DNA of 64,000 bases from Paenirhodobacter enshiensis (lineage in GTDB: Bacteria; Pseudomonadota; Alphaproteobacteria; Rhodobacterales; Rhodobacteraceae), in NCBI RefSeq assembly GCF_000740785.1, contig NZ_JFZB01000012.1, positions 1 through 64,000 on the forward strand, given 5' to 3'. Positions 1 to 9,501 of this stretch are shown here, in pieces. The stretch's first letter is position 1; every line of letters starts with the position of its first letter. A model generated the notes under the pieces. That model saw only the letters and a list, made by a program, of their open reading frames with translations, was not told where the DNA came from and made no database searches. The position numbers and the translations under genes were made by a program.

Positions 1-95
1 AAAACTGTCCGGAAAATGGGGACCACCTCAATTATCGCGGTCCCGATGGCAACTTTTCGGCCCAGAATGACAGCTTTATCATCATGGCACGCGTT

Positions 96-132
96 TTCTG
101 CAAAAAGTAATAATCGCAGAATAAGGATTCTG
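96..132. promoter_or_regulatory. Inverted-repeat half sites upstream of the EamA exporter gene
   Basis: Three related half sites lie in the AT-rich leader before the exporter gene: TTCTGC at 96-101, GCAGAA at 116-121 and ATTCTG at 127-132. The last two form a perfect CAGAAT-AAGG-ATTCTG dyad at 117-132. This looks like a regulator binding region. No regulator is encoded next to it, so the partner is unknown. Palindromy is seen directly; operator function is inference. Confidence 0.4.
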
Positions 133-237
133 TAAAATGCGGTATGTATGGAAATTGTGGGCAAAATTTTCGCCGGAATAGGCGATAAATCTAGGGCCTG
201 CGCCGAAACGGCGCAAGCCTGAGGAAAGACCCGAACG

Positions 238-1149
238 ATGATGACACGGACAGCCCCGGTGACCTTGCTGCTCTTCGCGGCGGTGCCGGCGATGTTTGCC
301 TCGAACATGGCGATTGCGCGCTGGTTCGACGGCCGGATTCCCCCGATGACGCTGGCCAGCCTGCGCTGGCTGATTGCCGGGGCGATTCTGACCATTATCA
401 TCGGCCGGGCGCGGCCCTCGCTGCAGGTGCTGGCGCGCAACGCGGGGCTTCTGGCGGTGTTGACGGTGCTGGGCGGCGTGCTCTCCGTCGCGCCGCAATA
501 TGCCGCCGCGACCCGGACCGAGGCCGGGCATATCGCGCTGATCTTCGCGACCTCGCCCCTCATGGTCAGCTTCATCGAACGTCTGGTCTGGAACCGTGGG
601 CTGAGTGCACCGGTGCTGGCGGGCTCGGTTCTGGCCTTCGCGGGGATCGCCGACGTGGTCAGCCGCGGCGCGCCCGAAACCTTGCTCGCGCTGCGCTTCA
701 ACCCGGGCGATCTGCTGGCGCTCGCGGCGGCGATGGCCTGGGCGGGCTATACCGCGCTGACCCGTCGCGCCGACAGCGGGCTGAGCCCGATGGTGCAGCT
801 CTGGGTTCTGGCGCTTGGCAGTGGCGTCGCGCTCTTGCCCGCCGCCGGGGCCGAGGTCGTCGCGGGTCATCTGCCGGAGATCACCGTCGCGACGGTGCTG
901 GGGGTCATCGCGCTCGCCACCGTCGCGGGTGTCGGCGCCTATTGCGCCTATGGCGCGCTGATAGGGCGCATCGGCGCGGCGCGGGCGGCAATGTCGATGT
1001 ATCTGGTGCCGCTGTGGACACTCGCCTTCGGCGCGCTGTTCCTGAACGAGCCGGTCCAGCCCTATCACCTGAGTGCCATCGCGCTGGTGCTGGCCGGGCT
1101 CGGGGTGTCGAACCTGCACCTCTCCCGCCCGGTCGAGGCCCGGGCCTAG
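238..1149 (+). CDS. EamA/DMT-family membrane transporter
   Basis: This 303-residue protein is an inner-membrane carrier of the drug/metabolite transporter (EamA, ten-helix) superfamily, which mostly exports amino acids and other small metabolites. The sequence is almost wholly hydrophobic and shows the two-fold repeat of the family. The first half begins with TLLLFAAVPAMFASNMAIAR and the second with FNPGDLLALAAAMAWAGYTA near residue 160. The length is usual for the family. The start is the first of two consecutive ATG codons, preceded by a GAGGAAAG ribosome site. Its 3' end overlaps the convergent aminotransferase gene by 4 bp. The substrate cannot be read from sequence; an amino-acid or amine exporter would fit the neighbourhood. 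Confidence 0.85.
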   Translation: MMTRTAPVTLLLFAAVPAMFASNMAIARWFDGRIPPMTLASLRWLIAGAILTIIIGRARPSLQVLARNAGLLAVLTVLGGVLSVAPQYAAATRTEAGHIALIFATSPLMVSFIERLVWNRGLSAPVLAGSVLAFAGIADVVSRGAPETLLALRFNPGDLLALAAAMAWAGYTALTRRADSGLSPMVQLWVLALGSGVALLPAAGAEVVAGHLPEITVATVLGVIALATVAGVGAYCAYGALIGRIGAARAAMSMYLVPLWTLAFGALFLNEPVQPYHLSAIALVLAGLGVSNLHLSRPVEARA

Positions 1150-2480
1150 CCTGCGATGGCCATGTCGAGCGCCCCGGCCAGGCGCTCGACGATCAGCGCG
1201 ACATGGGTTTCGTCGATGATATAGGGCGGCGCCATCAGCACATGATCGCCGCGCTTGCCGTCGATGGTGCCGCCGCCCGGATAGACCATCAGCCCGGCCG
1301 CGAGCGCGGCCTCCTTCAGCCGTGCGTAAACCTTGCGCGCCGGATCGAAGGGCGTCTTGCCGGCGCGGTCCTCGACCAGCTCGATCGCGCGAAACAGCCC
1401 CCGGCCGCGGATGTCGCCGACATGCGGATGATCGCCGAACCGCGCGCGCAGCGCCGTGTCGAGCGCCGCCCCCATCGCGCGGACATGGGCCAGAAGCCCG
1501 TCTTCCTCGATCACCTTCTGCACCGCCAGCGCGCCCGCGCAGGCCGTGGCATGGCCGACATAGGTGAACCCGTGCTGGAACGTACCCGATCCGGTGGTGA
1601 TCGCCTCGAAGATCCGGTCCGACATCAGACAGGCGCCGATCGGCTGATAGCCGGCACCGAGGCCCTTGGCGCAGCTCAGCAGATCGGGGGCGACGCCCTC
1701 GTCCTCGCAGGCGAACAGCCGCCCGGTGCGCCCCATGCCGCACATCACCTCGTCGAGGATCAGCAAGATGCCGTAGCGGTCGCAGATCTCGCGGATGCGG
1801 CGGAAATAGCCCGGCGCGGCGGTGATCGCCCCGGCCGTCGCCCCGCCCACCGTCTCGGCGATGAAGCCGATCACCGTCTCGGGGCCGAGGCGCAGGATCT
1901 CGGCCTCCAGCTCGTCGGCGGCGCGGATTCCATAGGCCTCGGGCGTCTCGCCGGGTTCGGCGTAACGGTAGGCGAAGCACGGTGCGATGTGGCTGACCGG
2001 CAAGAGGATCGGCTCGTAGACCGCGCGCCGGCCGGGGTTGAAGCCGACCGAAAGCGTGGCGATGGTGTTGCCGTGATAGCTTTGCCGGCGCGCGATGAAA
2101 TGGCGCCGGGCGGTCTCGCCCTTCTCCCAGAAATATTGCCGGGCGAGTTTCAGCGCGGTCTCGTTTGCCTCGGACCCGCCCGAGACGTAGTAGACATGGC
2201 CAAGGTCGCCGGGCGCGCGGGTGGTCAGGAATTCGGCCAGCTCCTCGGCCGGCTCCGAGGTGAAGAAGCTGGAATGCGCATAGGGGATGCGGTCGAGCTG
2301 CGCCTTGATCGCGGCGATCACCCGCCTTTCGCTGTGTCCGAGGCAGGACACAGCCGCCCCGCCCGAGGCATCGAGATACCGTTTCCCCGTGCTGTCGATG
2401 ACATAGGGCCCATCGCCCGCCACCGCCACAGGCAGCGGATGCGACGGGTCGCGGTGCAGGATATGGGTGCGGTTGTCCAT
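1146..2480 (-). CDS. Class III PLP-dependent aminotransferase
   Basis: This 444-residue enzyme belongs to the class III (omega/GABA-type) aminotransferases, which move an amino group from an amine or non-alpha amino acid to a keto acid using pyridoxal phosphate. The cofactor lysine is K272 in SCAKGLGAGYQP and the cofactor aspartate is D243 in ILDEVMCGMGR. The phosphate-binding GGSEANETALK motif is near residue 101. Length is normal. The ATG lies one base after the stop of the aldose-epimerase-like gene upstream on the same strand, so the two are co-transcribed. The substrate is unresolved; beta-alanine, GABA or a diamine type acceptor are all possible. Confidence 0.9.
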   Translation of the reverse strand: MDNRTHILHRDPSHPLPVAVAGDGPYVIDSTGKRYLDASGGAAVSCLGHSERRVIAAIKAQLDRIPYAHSSFFTSEPAEELAEFLTTRAPGDLGHVYYVSGGSEANETALKLARQYFWEKGETARRHFIARRQSYHGNTIATLSVGFNPGRRAVYEPILLPVSHIAPCFAYRYAEPGETPEAYGIRAADELEAEILRLGPETVIGFIAETVGGATAGAITAAPGYFRRIREICDRYGILLILDEVMCGMGRTGRLFACEDEGVAPDLLSCAKGLGAGYQPIGACLMSDRIFEAITTGSGTFQHGFTYVGHATACAGALAVQKVIEEDGLLAHVRAMGAALDTALRARFGDHPHVGDIRGRGLFRAIELVEDRAGKTPFDPARKVYARLKEAALAAGLMVYPGGGTIDGKRGDHVLMAPPYIIDETHVALIVERLAGALDMAIAG

Positions 2481-2481
2481 C

Positions 2482-3336
2482 TCAGATCACCTCGACGCTG
2501 AAACCGAATGTGGCGGTGTCGCCGGCCGCGAGGGTCAGGCTATAGGGGCGCGCGGCGATCTCCGGCCCGGCGCCGGCGCGGGCCGCCATGCCGTGCCAGG
2601 GCTCGATGCAGATGAACGGCGCGCCGGGCTTTTGCCACAGCGCAAGGTTCGGCAGGTTCTCGAAGCGGAAGTGCAGGCGCGGGCCGGTGTCGGCCGCGTA
2701 GACCAGCCCCTCGCCCGCGCCCTCGGGGAAGATCATCGCGTCTTCGGTGAATTGCGCGGGCGTGAGGGGCAGCGCGCCTTTGACGAAGGGCGAGGGCAGC
2801 TTCGTCTCGCCGATCAGCCCGCCTTCGAGGCGCACAAGGGCCGGCTCGCCGCGGTTGTCGAGGGTGATACGATGCGCCCCCTCGGCGCCGGGCAGCGGCC
2901 ACAGGAACGCCGGGTGGAAGCCGAGCCCGAACGGCATCGGCGTATCGTCGCGGTTCTCGACCGTGGCGGTGACACTCAGCCGGTTCGCCGCGATCCGGTG
3001 GGTCAGGCTCAGGCGGAAGGCGAAGGGATAGACCGCCCGCGTCGCGTCGCTGTCGCTCAGCACGAAGGTGCAGGCGGTCTCGCTCGCCTCGACGAGATCG
3101 AAGGTCGAGCGGCGGGCGAAGCCGTGCTGCTTCATCTCGGCCGCGCGGCCGTTCACCGCGATCACGTCACCCTCGGCACGCCCGACGATCGGGAACAGGA
3201 CCGGCGAACGCCCGGCCCAGAACGCCGCATCGCCGTTCCACAACAAGGGCTTGCCCTGCCATTCCAGGCTCTGCATCTCGGCCCCGAGCGGGCTGATCGT
3301 GGCGCGCAGCGTGTCGCTGCCGATGGCGAGGGTCAT
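2482..3336 (-). CDS. Aldose 1-epimerase family protein
   Basis: This 284-residue cytoplasmic protein has the galactose-mutarotase-like beta-sandwich family pattern (COG2017, LacX-like subgroup). Such proteins interconvert sugar anomers or bind phosphorylated sugars. Family landmarks are KQHGFAR near residue 70, GLGFHPAF near residue 137 and CIEPWHGMA near residue 247, which provide the usual two histidines and a glutamate. It is the first gene of a two-gene minus-strand operon with the class III aminotransferase, separated by one base. A sugar mutarotase with an aminotransferase might hint at an amino-sugar substrate, but this is only a suggestion. Confidence 0.8.
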   Translation of the reverse strand: MTLAIGSDTLRATISPLGAEMQSLEWQGKPLLWNGDAAFWAGRSPVLFPIVGRAEGDVIAVNGRAAEMKQHGFARRSTFDLVEASETACTFVLSDSDATRAVYPFAFRLSLTHRIAANRLSVTATVENRDDTPMPFGLGFHPAFLWPLPGAEGAHRITLDNRGEPALVRLEGGLIGETKLPSPFVKGALPLTPAQFTEDAMIFPEGAGEGLVYAADTGPRLHFRFENLPNLALWQKPGAPFICIEPWHGMAARAGAGPEIAARPYSLTLAAGDTATFGFSVEVI

Positions 3337-3493
3337 CTTGTGCTTTCCGGTCCGGTGACGGCCCGAGCAGGCGGGCTTTTTCTTGGCTTACACCCGGCCA
3401 ACACAGGCGAAAAGTCCGCGATCCCGCGCCGGCCGGGCAAACGGGCGGTTTTGGCGACGACTGCCGGTTTTCCGGGCGATGTCCTGACAAGGA

Positions 3494-3506
3494 CAAGTAT
3501 TACTTG
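3494..3506. promoter_or_regulatory. Small palindrome in the hyuA promoter region
   Basis: CAAGT-ATT-ACTTG is a perfect 5-bp-arm dyad in the 293-bp divergent space between the aldose-epimerase-like gene and hyuA. It sits in an AT-richer patch beside a TGACA-like -35 element. It may be an operator for the hyu operon. The LysR gene that follows the operon is one candidate regulator. Function is inference. Confidence 0.3.
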
Positions 3507-3629
3507 CCCTGAATCCAGCTTTTCTTGCTTTCGGCGCGCGGCATCCGCGACCACCTTCAGGGCAACGTTTCGCATCCGCGGGGTCCCCCGCACACCAATG
3601 CCCGCGGCCCCGGCCGCACAGGAGGCCAC

Positions 3630-5705
3630 ATGATCCGACTTGGCGCCGACATCGGCGGAACCTTCACCGACATCGTTCTCGAGGTCGGCGAACAGATCTT
3701 CTCGACCAAGGTTCTGACCAATTACACCCAGCCCGAACAGGCGATCATCGACGGGATGGCGATCGTGACCGAACAGGCCGGGATCGGGCTGGCCGAGATC
3801 GACCAGATCATCCACGGCACCACGCTCGCCACCAACGCGCTGATCGAGCGGCGCGGTGCGAAGACCGCCCTCGTCACCACCGAGGGCTTCCGCGACGTGA
3901 TCGAGATGCGCACCGAAAGCCGCTTCGATCAGTACGACCTGAACATCCGCCTGCCGAAACCGCTGATCCCTCGCGAGCATCGCTATCCGGTCGCCGGCCG
4001 CATCGGCGCGCAGGGGCAGGAGCTGGCTCCGCTCGACGAGGACGCGCTGCGCGCGCTGATCCCGGTGCTGAAGGCCGAGGGTTTCGGCGCCATCGCCATC
4101 GGGTTCATCCATTCCTACGTCAACCCCGCGCACGAGCGCCGCGCCCGCGAGATCCTGTCCGAACTCGGCCTGCCGGTGTCGATCTCGTCCGAGGTCTCGC
4201 CGCAGATGCGCGAATACGAGCGCTTCAACACCGTCTGCGCGAACGCCTATGTCCGGCCGCAGATGGCCGATTACCTGACCCGGTTCCGCACCCGGCTGAC
4301 CGAGATGGGCGCCACCTGTCCGATCTTCATGATCCATTCGGGCGGCGGTCTGGTGTCGCTGGAAACCGCGGCGGAATTCCCGGTGCGTCTGGTCGAATCC
4401 GGCCCCGCCGGCGGGGCGATCTTCGCCGCCGGCATCGCGCAGCGCTTCGGCCTCGACAAGGTGGTCAGCTATGACATGGGCGGCACCACCGCCAAGATCT
4501 GCCTGATCGAGGATTTCGTTCCCCGCACCGCCCGCACCTTCGAGGTCGCCCGCAGCACCCGTTTCGCCAAGGGTTCGGGGATGCCGATCTCGATCCCGGT
4601 GATCGAGATGATCGAGATTGGCGCGGGTGGCGGGTCGCTCGCCTGGGTCGACAGCATGGGCCGGATCCAGACCGGGCCGGAATCCGCGGCCTCGGAGCCG
4701 GGTCCGGCGTGCTATGGCCGCGGCGGTCTGCGCCCGGCGATCACCGATGCCGATGTGATCCTCGGCAAGATCGACCCCGAGAATTTCGCCGGCGGCGCGA
4801 TCCGCCTCGATGCCGGGGCGTCGTCCGATGCCATCGGCCGCGAAGTGGGCTCGAAACTCGGGATGGAGGCGCTCGAAGCCGCTTTCGGCATCGCCGAGGT
4901 GGTCGATGAGAACATGGCCAACGCCGCCCGCGTCCACGCCGTCGAGAACGGCAAGGACATCGGCGAGAACATGATGATCGCCTTCGGCGGCGCCGCGCCC
5001 CTGCACGCCGCGCGGCTGTGCGAGAAGCTCGGCATCGACCGGTGTCTGATCCCGGTCGGCGCGGGTGTGGGTTCGGCCATCGGCTTCCTGCGCGCGCCCT
5101 TCGGCTATGAGGCGCTCGGTTCTCACGTCATCCGGCTGTCGGAATTCGATGCTGCGGTGATGAACGGGCTGGTGGCGGACCTCAAGGAAACCGCCGAGAA
5201 ATTCGTTCGCGAAGGCGCGGGCGCGGGCCGGCACGATTGCGAGATCACCGCCTTCATGCGCTATGCCGGGCAAGGCTGGGAAATCCCCGTGCCGCTGGCC
5301 GAGCATACCTTCACCGCCGCCGATCGCGACCGTCTGAAGGCCGATTTCCAGGCCGCCTACGCGCGCTTCTTCGGGCGCAGCATCGACGCGCTCGGCGGGC
5401 TCGAAATCGAGATCGTCACGCTCTCGGTGAAGGTCGAGAGCCGCCAGCCCGCCCCGGCGCCGCATGATCTGAGCACCGGCACCCCCGCGCCCGTGCCTGC
5501 CGGTCAGGGCGAACGTGCGGTCTTCGACCCCGATACCGGCGAGATGATGCCCTCGGCCATCGTCGCGCGCTCTGCGCTCGTGCCCGGTCAGCGCATCGCC
5601 GGCCCCGCCGTGATCGTCGAGCGCGAGACCTCGACCGTCGTGACCTCGCCCTTTGACGCCGTGTTGCAGTCCGACGGCTCCATCCTGCTGATCCGCAAGG
5701 AGTGA
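3630..5705 (+). CDS. hyuA: Hydantoinase/5-oxoprolinase subunit A (HyuA-like)
   Basis: This 691-residue protein is the ATP-binding subunit of the N-methylhydantoinase/5-oxoprolinase/acetone-carboxylase family, which opens lactam or hydantoin rings at the cost of ATP. The N-terminal nucleotide-binding signature DIGGTFTDIV is at residues 7-16. HGTTLATNALIER follows near residue 65 and a second phosphate loop, SYDMGGTTAKICLIE, is near residue 281. I chose the ATG after ACAGGAGG at 3619-3626; an upstream in-frame extension lacks family similarity. Five bases separate it from the beta subunit gene. The exact substrate (5-oxoproline, N-methylhydantoin or another lactam) cannot be told apart from sequence. 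Confidence 0.88.
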   Translation: MIRLGADIGGTFTDIVLEVGEQIFSTKVLTNYTQPEQAIIDGMAIVTEQAGIGLAEIDQIIHGTTLATNALIERRGAKTALVTTEGFRDVIEMRTESRFDQYDLNIRLPKPLIPREHRYPVAGRIGAQGQELAPLDEDALRALIPVLKAEGFGAIAIGFIHSYVNPAHERRAREILSELGLPVSISSEVSPQMREYERFNTVCANAYVRPQMADYLTRFRTRLTEMGATCPIFMIHSGGGLVSLETAAEFPVRLVESGPAGGAIFAAGIAQRFGLDKVVSYDMGGTTAKICLIEDFVPRTARTFEVARSTRFAKGSGMPISIPVIEMIEIGAGGGSLAWVDSMGRIQTGPESAASEPGPACYGRGGLRPAITDADVILGKIDPENFAGGAIRLDAGASSDAIGREVGSKLGMEALEAAFGIAEVVDENMANAARVHAVENGKDIGENMMIAFGGAAPLHAARLCEKLGIDRCLIPVGAGVGSAIGFLRAPFGYEALGSHVIRLSEFDAAVMNGLVADLKETAEKFVREGAGAGRHDCEITAFMRYAGQGWEIPVPLAEHTFTAADRDRLKADFQAAYARFFGRSIDALGGLEIEIVTLSVKVESRQPAPAPHDLSTGTPAPVPAGQGERAVFDPDTGEMMPSAIVARSALVPGQRIAGPAVIVERETSTVVTSPFDAVLQSDGSILLIRKE

Positions 5706-5709
5706 TCCC

Positions 5710-7329
5710 ATGAACGTTTCCGACATTCGCATGCAGGTGATGTGGAACCGCCTGATCTCGGTCGTCGAGGAGCAGGCGCTGACGCTGATCCGCACGGCGT
5801 TCTCGACCTCGGTGCGCGAGGCGGGCGACCTTTCGGCGGGCGTGTTCGGCCCCGACGGGCAGATGCTCGCCCAGGCCGTCACCGGCACGCCCGGCCACGT
5901 CAACACCATGGCCGAGGCGGTGCTGAACTTCCTCGCCGAGATCCCGCGCGAGGAGATGTTCGAGGGCGACACCTATGTCACCAACGATCCCTGGCTCGGC
6001 ACCGGGCATCTGCATGACATCACGATGGTTTCGCCCTCGTTCCTCGATGGACGGCTGGTCGGCTTCTTCGCCTGCACGGCGCATGTGGTCGATGTGGGCG
6101 GGCGCGGCTTCGGGGCGGATGCGAAATCCGTCTACGAGGAAGGCATCCAGATCCCGATCATGAAATTCGCCGAGAGGGGCGTGGTCAACACCTCGCTGCT
6201 GCGTCTTTTGAAGGCCAACGTGCGCGAACCCGATCAGGTGATCGGCGATTTCTACTCGCTGTCGGCGTGCAACGAGGTCGGCCATCGCCGGCTGGTGACG
6301 ATGATGCGCGAGATCGGGCTGAGCGACCTCGACGCGCTGGCCGAATTCATTTTCAGCCGCACCCGTGCCGCGACGCTCGAACGGATCCGGGCGCTGCCGC
6401 AGGGCGCATGGTCGAACGTGATGGACACCGACGGCTATGACGAACCGATCCGTCTGGCCGCGAAGGTCGAGATCCGGGGCGAGACGATCAACGTCGATTT
6501 CACCGGCTCGTCCGCGCCCTCGCGGTGGGGCATCAACGTGCCGCTGATCTACACCAAGGCCTATGCCTCCTACGCGCTGAAATGCGTGATCGCGCCCGAT
6601 GTGCCGAACAATTCGGCGAGCCTCGCGCTGTTCACCATCTCGAGCCCCGAGAACATCTGCAACGCGCAGCGCCCGGCCCCGGTCAGCCTGCGCCACGTGA
6701 TCGGCCACATGATCCCGGACGTGGTTCTGGGCGCGCTGTCGCAGGCGCTGCCCGGCCAGATCCAGGCCGAGGGCGCGGGTTCGCTGTGGAACGTGCATCT
6801 TTCGGTCAAGCCGGTGTCGAAACAGGCCGGCCGGCGCGCCGAGGTGCTGATGTTCAACTCGGGCGGCACCGGCGCGCGGCCGGCGCTCGACGGGCTGTCG
6901 GCGACGGCCTTCCCTTCGGGCGTGATGACCATGCCGATCGAGGCGACCGAGCAAACCGGCCCCATCGTGATCTGGCGCAAGGAGCTGCGCCCGGATTCGG
7001 GCGGCGCCGGGCGCTATCGCGGCGGCCTCGGTCAGGTGATCGAGATCGGCGCGATGCCGGGGCACGAGCTCGACTTCTCGGCGATGTTCGACCGGGTGAA
7101 CCACCCGGCCCAGGGCCGCGAGGGCGGCGAGGCCGGCGCGCCGGGCGAGGTCGTTCTCGACGACGGCACGAAGATGCGCCCGAAGGGCTGGCAGCATGTG
7201 CCGGCGGGGCGGCATCTGATCCTGAAGGCGCCGGGCGGCGGCGGCTTCGGCCCGGCCTCCGAACGCGATCCCGAGGCGCTGGCGGCCGATCTGCGCGGCG
7301 GCTATGTGAGCGCGGGCGGCAAGTCCTGA
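5710..7329 (+). CDS. hyuB: Hydantoinase/5-oxoprolinase subunit B (HyuB-like)
   Basis: This 539-residue protein is the hydrolytic partner of the upstream subunit. Family landmarks include RTAFSTSVREAGDLSAGVF near residue 32, TYVTNDPWLGTGHLHDITM near residue 90 (metal-binding aspartate and histidines) and a glycine-rich C-terminal segment containing GGGGFGPASERDPEALAADL. Length is usual for the family. The pair should form the alpha/beta complex that hydrolyses a cyclic amide. The third gene of the operon encodes a uronate-dehydrogenase-like protein, so the operon may not be dedicated to 5-oxoproline. Confidence 0.88.
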   Translation: MNVSDIRMQVMWNRLISVVEEQALTLIRTAFSTSVREAGDLSAGVFGPDGQMLAQAVTGTPGHVNTMAEAVLNFLAEIPREEMFEGDTYVTNDPWLGTGHLHDITMVSPSFLDGRLVGFFACTAHVVDVGGRGFGADAKSVYEEGIQIPIMKFAERGVVNTSLLRLLKANVREPDQVIGDFYSLSACNEVGHRRLVTMMREIGLSDLDALAEFIFSRTRAATLERIRALPQGAWSNVMDTDGYDEPIRLAAKVEIRGETINVDFTGSSAPSRWGINVPLIYTKAYASYALKCVIAPDVPNNSASLALFTISSPENICNAQRPAPVSLRHVIGHMIPDVVLGALSQALPGQIQAEGAGSLWNVHLSVKPVSKQAGRRAEVLMFNSGGTGARPALDGLSATAFPSGVMTMPIEATEQTGPIVIWRKELRPDSGGAGRYRGGLGQVIEIGAMPGHELDFSAMFDRVNHPAQGREGGEAGAPGEVVLDDGTKMRPKGWQHVPAGRHLILKAPGGGGFGPASERDPEALAADLRGGYVSAGGKS

Positions 7330-7394
7330 CGCGGATGCCCCGAGACCGGGGGCTTTGCGGCAAAGAAACTGACGAGAAACAAGGGGACAAGACC

Positions 7395-8207
7395 ATGGCG
7401 AAATACAAGCGCATCCTGATCACCGGCGCCGCGGGGCGGCTTGGCTCGCGGCTGCGCGGCGGGCTCGCCCATCTGGCCGACACGATCCGGCTGACCGACG
7501 TGAACCCGATTGCCGATCTCGGGCCGAATGAGGAATTCGTGCAGGCGGACCTCGACGACCTCGATGCGGTGGTCGCGGCCTGCGAGGGCTGCGATGCCAT
7601 CGTGCATTTCGGCGCCCGCGCCGACGAGGACAAGTGGCAGGTGATCCTGCATTCGAACATCATCGGCGGCTACAACGTCTACGAGGGCGCGCGGCGCGGC
7701 GGGGCGAAGCGGGTGGTTTATGCCTCCTCGGTCCATGCCATCGGCTTTCACAAGATCGTCGACCAGATCGACGCCCATGCGCCGCATCGCCCCGACAGCC
7801 TTTACGGCGTGGCGAAATGCTTCATGGAAGACCTGAGCCGGATGTATTTCGACAAGTTCGGGCTGGAATCGGTGTGCTGCCGGATCTTCTCGTCCTTCCC
7901 GGAGCCCGCGGACCGGCGCCATCTGTGGTCCTATCTGTCGTTCGACGACTGCGTGCGCATGGTCGAGGCGAGCCTGCGCGCCCCGGTGGTCGAGCACACG
8001 ATCCTGTTCGCCACCTCGGACAATCGCGAGAAGGGCTTCGACAACCGGCTGGCGGGCCATATCGGGTTTCACCCGCAGGACAACACCGAGCCGTTCCGGG
8101 CCGCGATGGAGGCCGCGACCCCGGAGATCGACCCGAAGTTGCCGCGGTTCCGCTTCCTGGGCGGTTACATGACCGAGCTGCCGCATCCCGACGACGCGAA
8201 GGCCTGA
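7395..8207 (+). CDS. NAD-dependent epimerase/dehydratase, uronate dehydrogenase-like
   Basis: This 270-residue extended short-chain dehydrogenase resembles uronate dehydrogenase (Udh), which oxidises galacturonate or glucuronate to the aldarolactone with NAD+. The nucleotide motif G11-A-A-G14-R-L-G17 opens the protein. D35 at the end of beta-2 suggests NAD preference. S111/S112, Y137 and K141 (YGVAKC) form the catalytic set. The YxxxKCFxEDLxRMYFDKFG segment is typical of the Udh group. It is 65 bp downstream of hyuB with its own AAGGGGACAAG ribosome site. Pairing a uronate-type dehydrogenase with a hydantoinase is unusual; the real substrate may be a different polyol, lactone or lactam intermediate. 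Confidence 0.75.
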   Translation: MAKYKRILITGAAGRLGSRLRGGLAHLADTIRLTDVNPIADLGPNEEFVQADLDDLDAVVAACEGCDAIVHFGARADEDKWQVILHSNIIGGYNVYEGARRGGAKRVVYASSVHAIGFHKIVDQIDAHAPHRPDSLYGVAKCFMEDLSRMYFDKFGLESVCCRIFSSFPEPADRRHLWSYLSFDDCVRMVEASLRAPVVEHTILFATSDNREKGFDNRLAGHIGFHPQDNTEPFRAAMEAATPEIDPKLPRFRFLGGYMTELPHPDDAKA

Positions 8208-8369
8208 GGGGGCGGTTTCGGCCCTGGTGGGGTGAGGGGCTCTGCCCCTCGCCCGTTCCGGGCTCACCCCGGGATATTTGCGGAAAGCCGAAAGAGCCGG
8301 GCGGGGATGGCCGGGCGGGATCGGGGCGGTTATGCTCGGGTGCGAGAACCCCTGCCCTGTTTCGAGCCC

Positions 8370-9308
8370 ATGCCTGACCCTGCCCGCCCTTCGACCGAGA
8401 CCGTGCCGCGGCTGCCGCCGCTGAATGCGCTGCGCGCCTTTGACGCCGTGGCTCGGCACCGGAGTTTTCGCGGCGCCTCGGAGGAGCTTCGGGTCTCGCC
8501 TCAGGCGGTGAGCCAGCAGATCCGCCATCTGGAGGAAGCGCTCGGTGTGATGCTGTTCATCCGCCGTGCCCGGGCCGTCGATCCGACCGAAGCGGCGCTG
8601 GTTCTGGCGCGCCATGTGCGGGCAGGTCTTGGCGAATTTGCCGAAGGGGTGCGGCAGGTCTCGCGCAGCCCGGTGCGCGCGCGCATCAACATCAATGTAA
8701 GCCCCTATTTCGCCTCGCATTTCCTGCTGGCCCGGATCGGGGCATTTCGCGCGACGCTTCCCGGCATCGACCTGCGCCTGACCACGATGGTCGAGATGCC
8801 GGAGTTCGACCGCGACGACATCGATGCCTCGGTGCAATGGGGTTATGGCGAGTGGCGCGGCGTCGAGGCGGTGCGGCTTGTCTCCGATCCCAAGGTGATC
8901 TGCGCGACGCCCGCGATTGCGGCCCGGATCGGTTCGGCCGCCGATCTGGCGCATGAGGTGCTGCTGGAGCCGGTCAGGGATGGCTCGTTCTGGGCGCCGG
9001 TGTTGGCGTTTCTGGGGGTGGACACCCCGCTCGGCGCGGCGCGGATGGTGTTTCACGAGGCGGCGACGACACGGCAGGCGACGCTCGAGGGCCTTGGCGT
9101 CGGGCTGTTGTCCGAAGCCCATGCGCGCGAGGACATCGCCGCCGGCAAGCTGGTTGCCCCGCTTGGCGATGCGCTTGCCGATCTGCCCGAGGCGCAGGTT
9201 CCGGGCTTCTATCTGGTTTTGCCGCGCCGGCGCCACCCGCCGGCGCCGGTTCTGGCGTTCCGGAACTGGATTCTGGCGCAGGACTGGTCATCTCCGGCGC
9301 GGGTGTGA
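8370..9308 (+). CDS. LysR-family transcriptional regulator (GcvA-like)
   Basis: This 312-residue regulator has the N-terminal LysR winged helix ([20 protein letters not shown], then [20 protein letters not shown]), which matches the GcvA subgroup. The periplasmic-binding-like effector domain follows. The start is placed at the ATG before [14 protein letters not shown] because the 46 upstream codons are low-complexity and lie over a GC-rich hairpin. It sits between the hyu operon and dadA on the same strand and could control either. GcvA-type regulators often respond to amino acids. No T-N11-A box was pinned down. Confidence 0.85.
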   Translation: MPDPARPSTETVPRLPPLNALRAFDAVARHRSFRGASEELRVSPQAVSQQIRHLEEALGVMLFIRRARAVDPTEAALVLARHVRAGLGEFAEGVRQVSRSPVRARININVSPYFASHFLLARIGAFRATLPGIDLRLTTMVEMPEFDRDDIDASVQWGYGEWRGVEAVRLVSDPKVICATPAIAARIGSAADLAHEVLLEPVRDGSFWAPVLAFLGVDTPLGAARMVFHEAATTRQATLEGLGVGLLSEAHAREDIAAGKLVAPLGDALADLPEAQVPGFYLVLPRRRHPPAPVLAFRNWILAQDWSSPARV

Positions 9309-9501
9309 CGGCGATTCGCGCGCACTTTTTCAAATTCATCGAAGAAATCACCGAAAAGCGGATTTCTGTATATATCTTGTTGCGGCGGATGGCCTCCGGG
9401 CCGGACGATTTGCGAAGAACGACCACTCCGGCCGGATAATGTTGCGCGATATCCCGCCGCAGAGGCGGTCGGGGCGCTATGGCATCGCTGCGAGGTCGCT
9501 G

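Noticed and set aside
3333-5972. 879-aa open frame on the minus strand opposite hyuA
   Set aside because: It is antisense to a clearly recognisable enzyme, rich in Arg/Gly/Asp/His with no domain pattern. Such frames are a by-product of high GC codon use.
7302-9236. 644-aa minus-strand frame opposite the uronate-dehydrogenase-like and LysR genes
   Set aside because: It is a shadow frame; both plus-strand genes have strong family motifs and ribosome sites.
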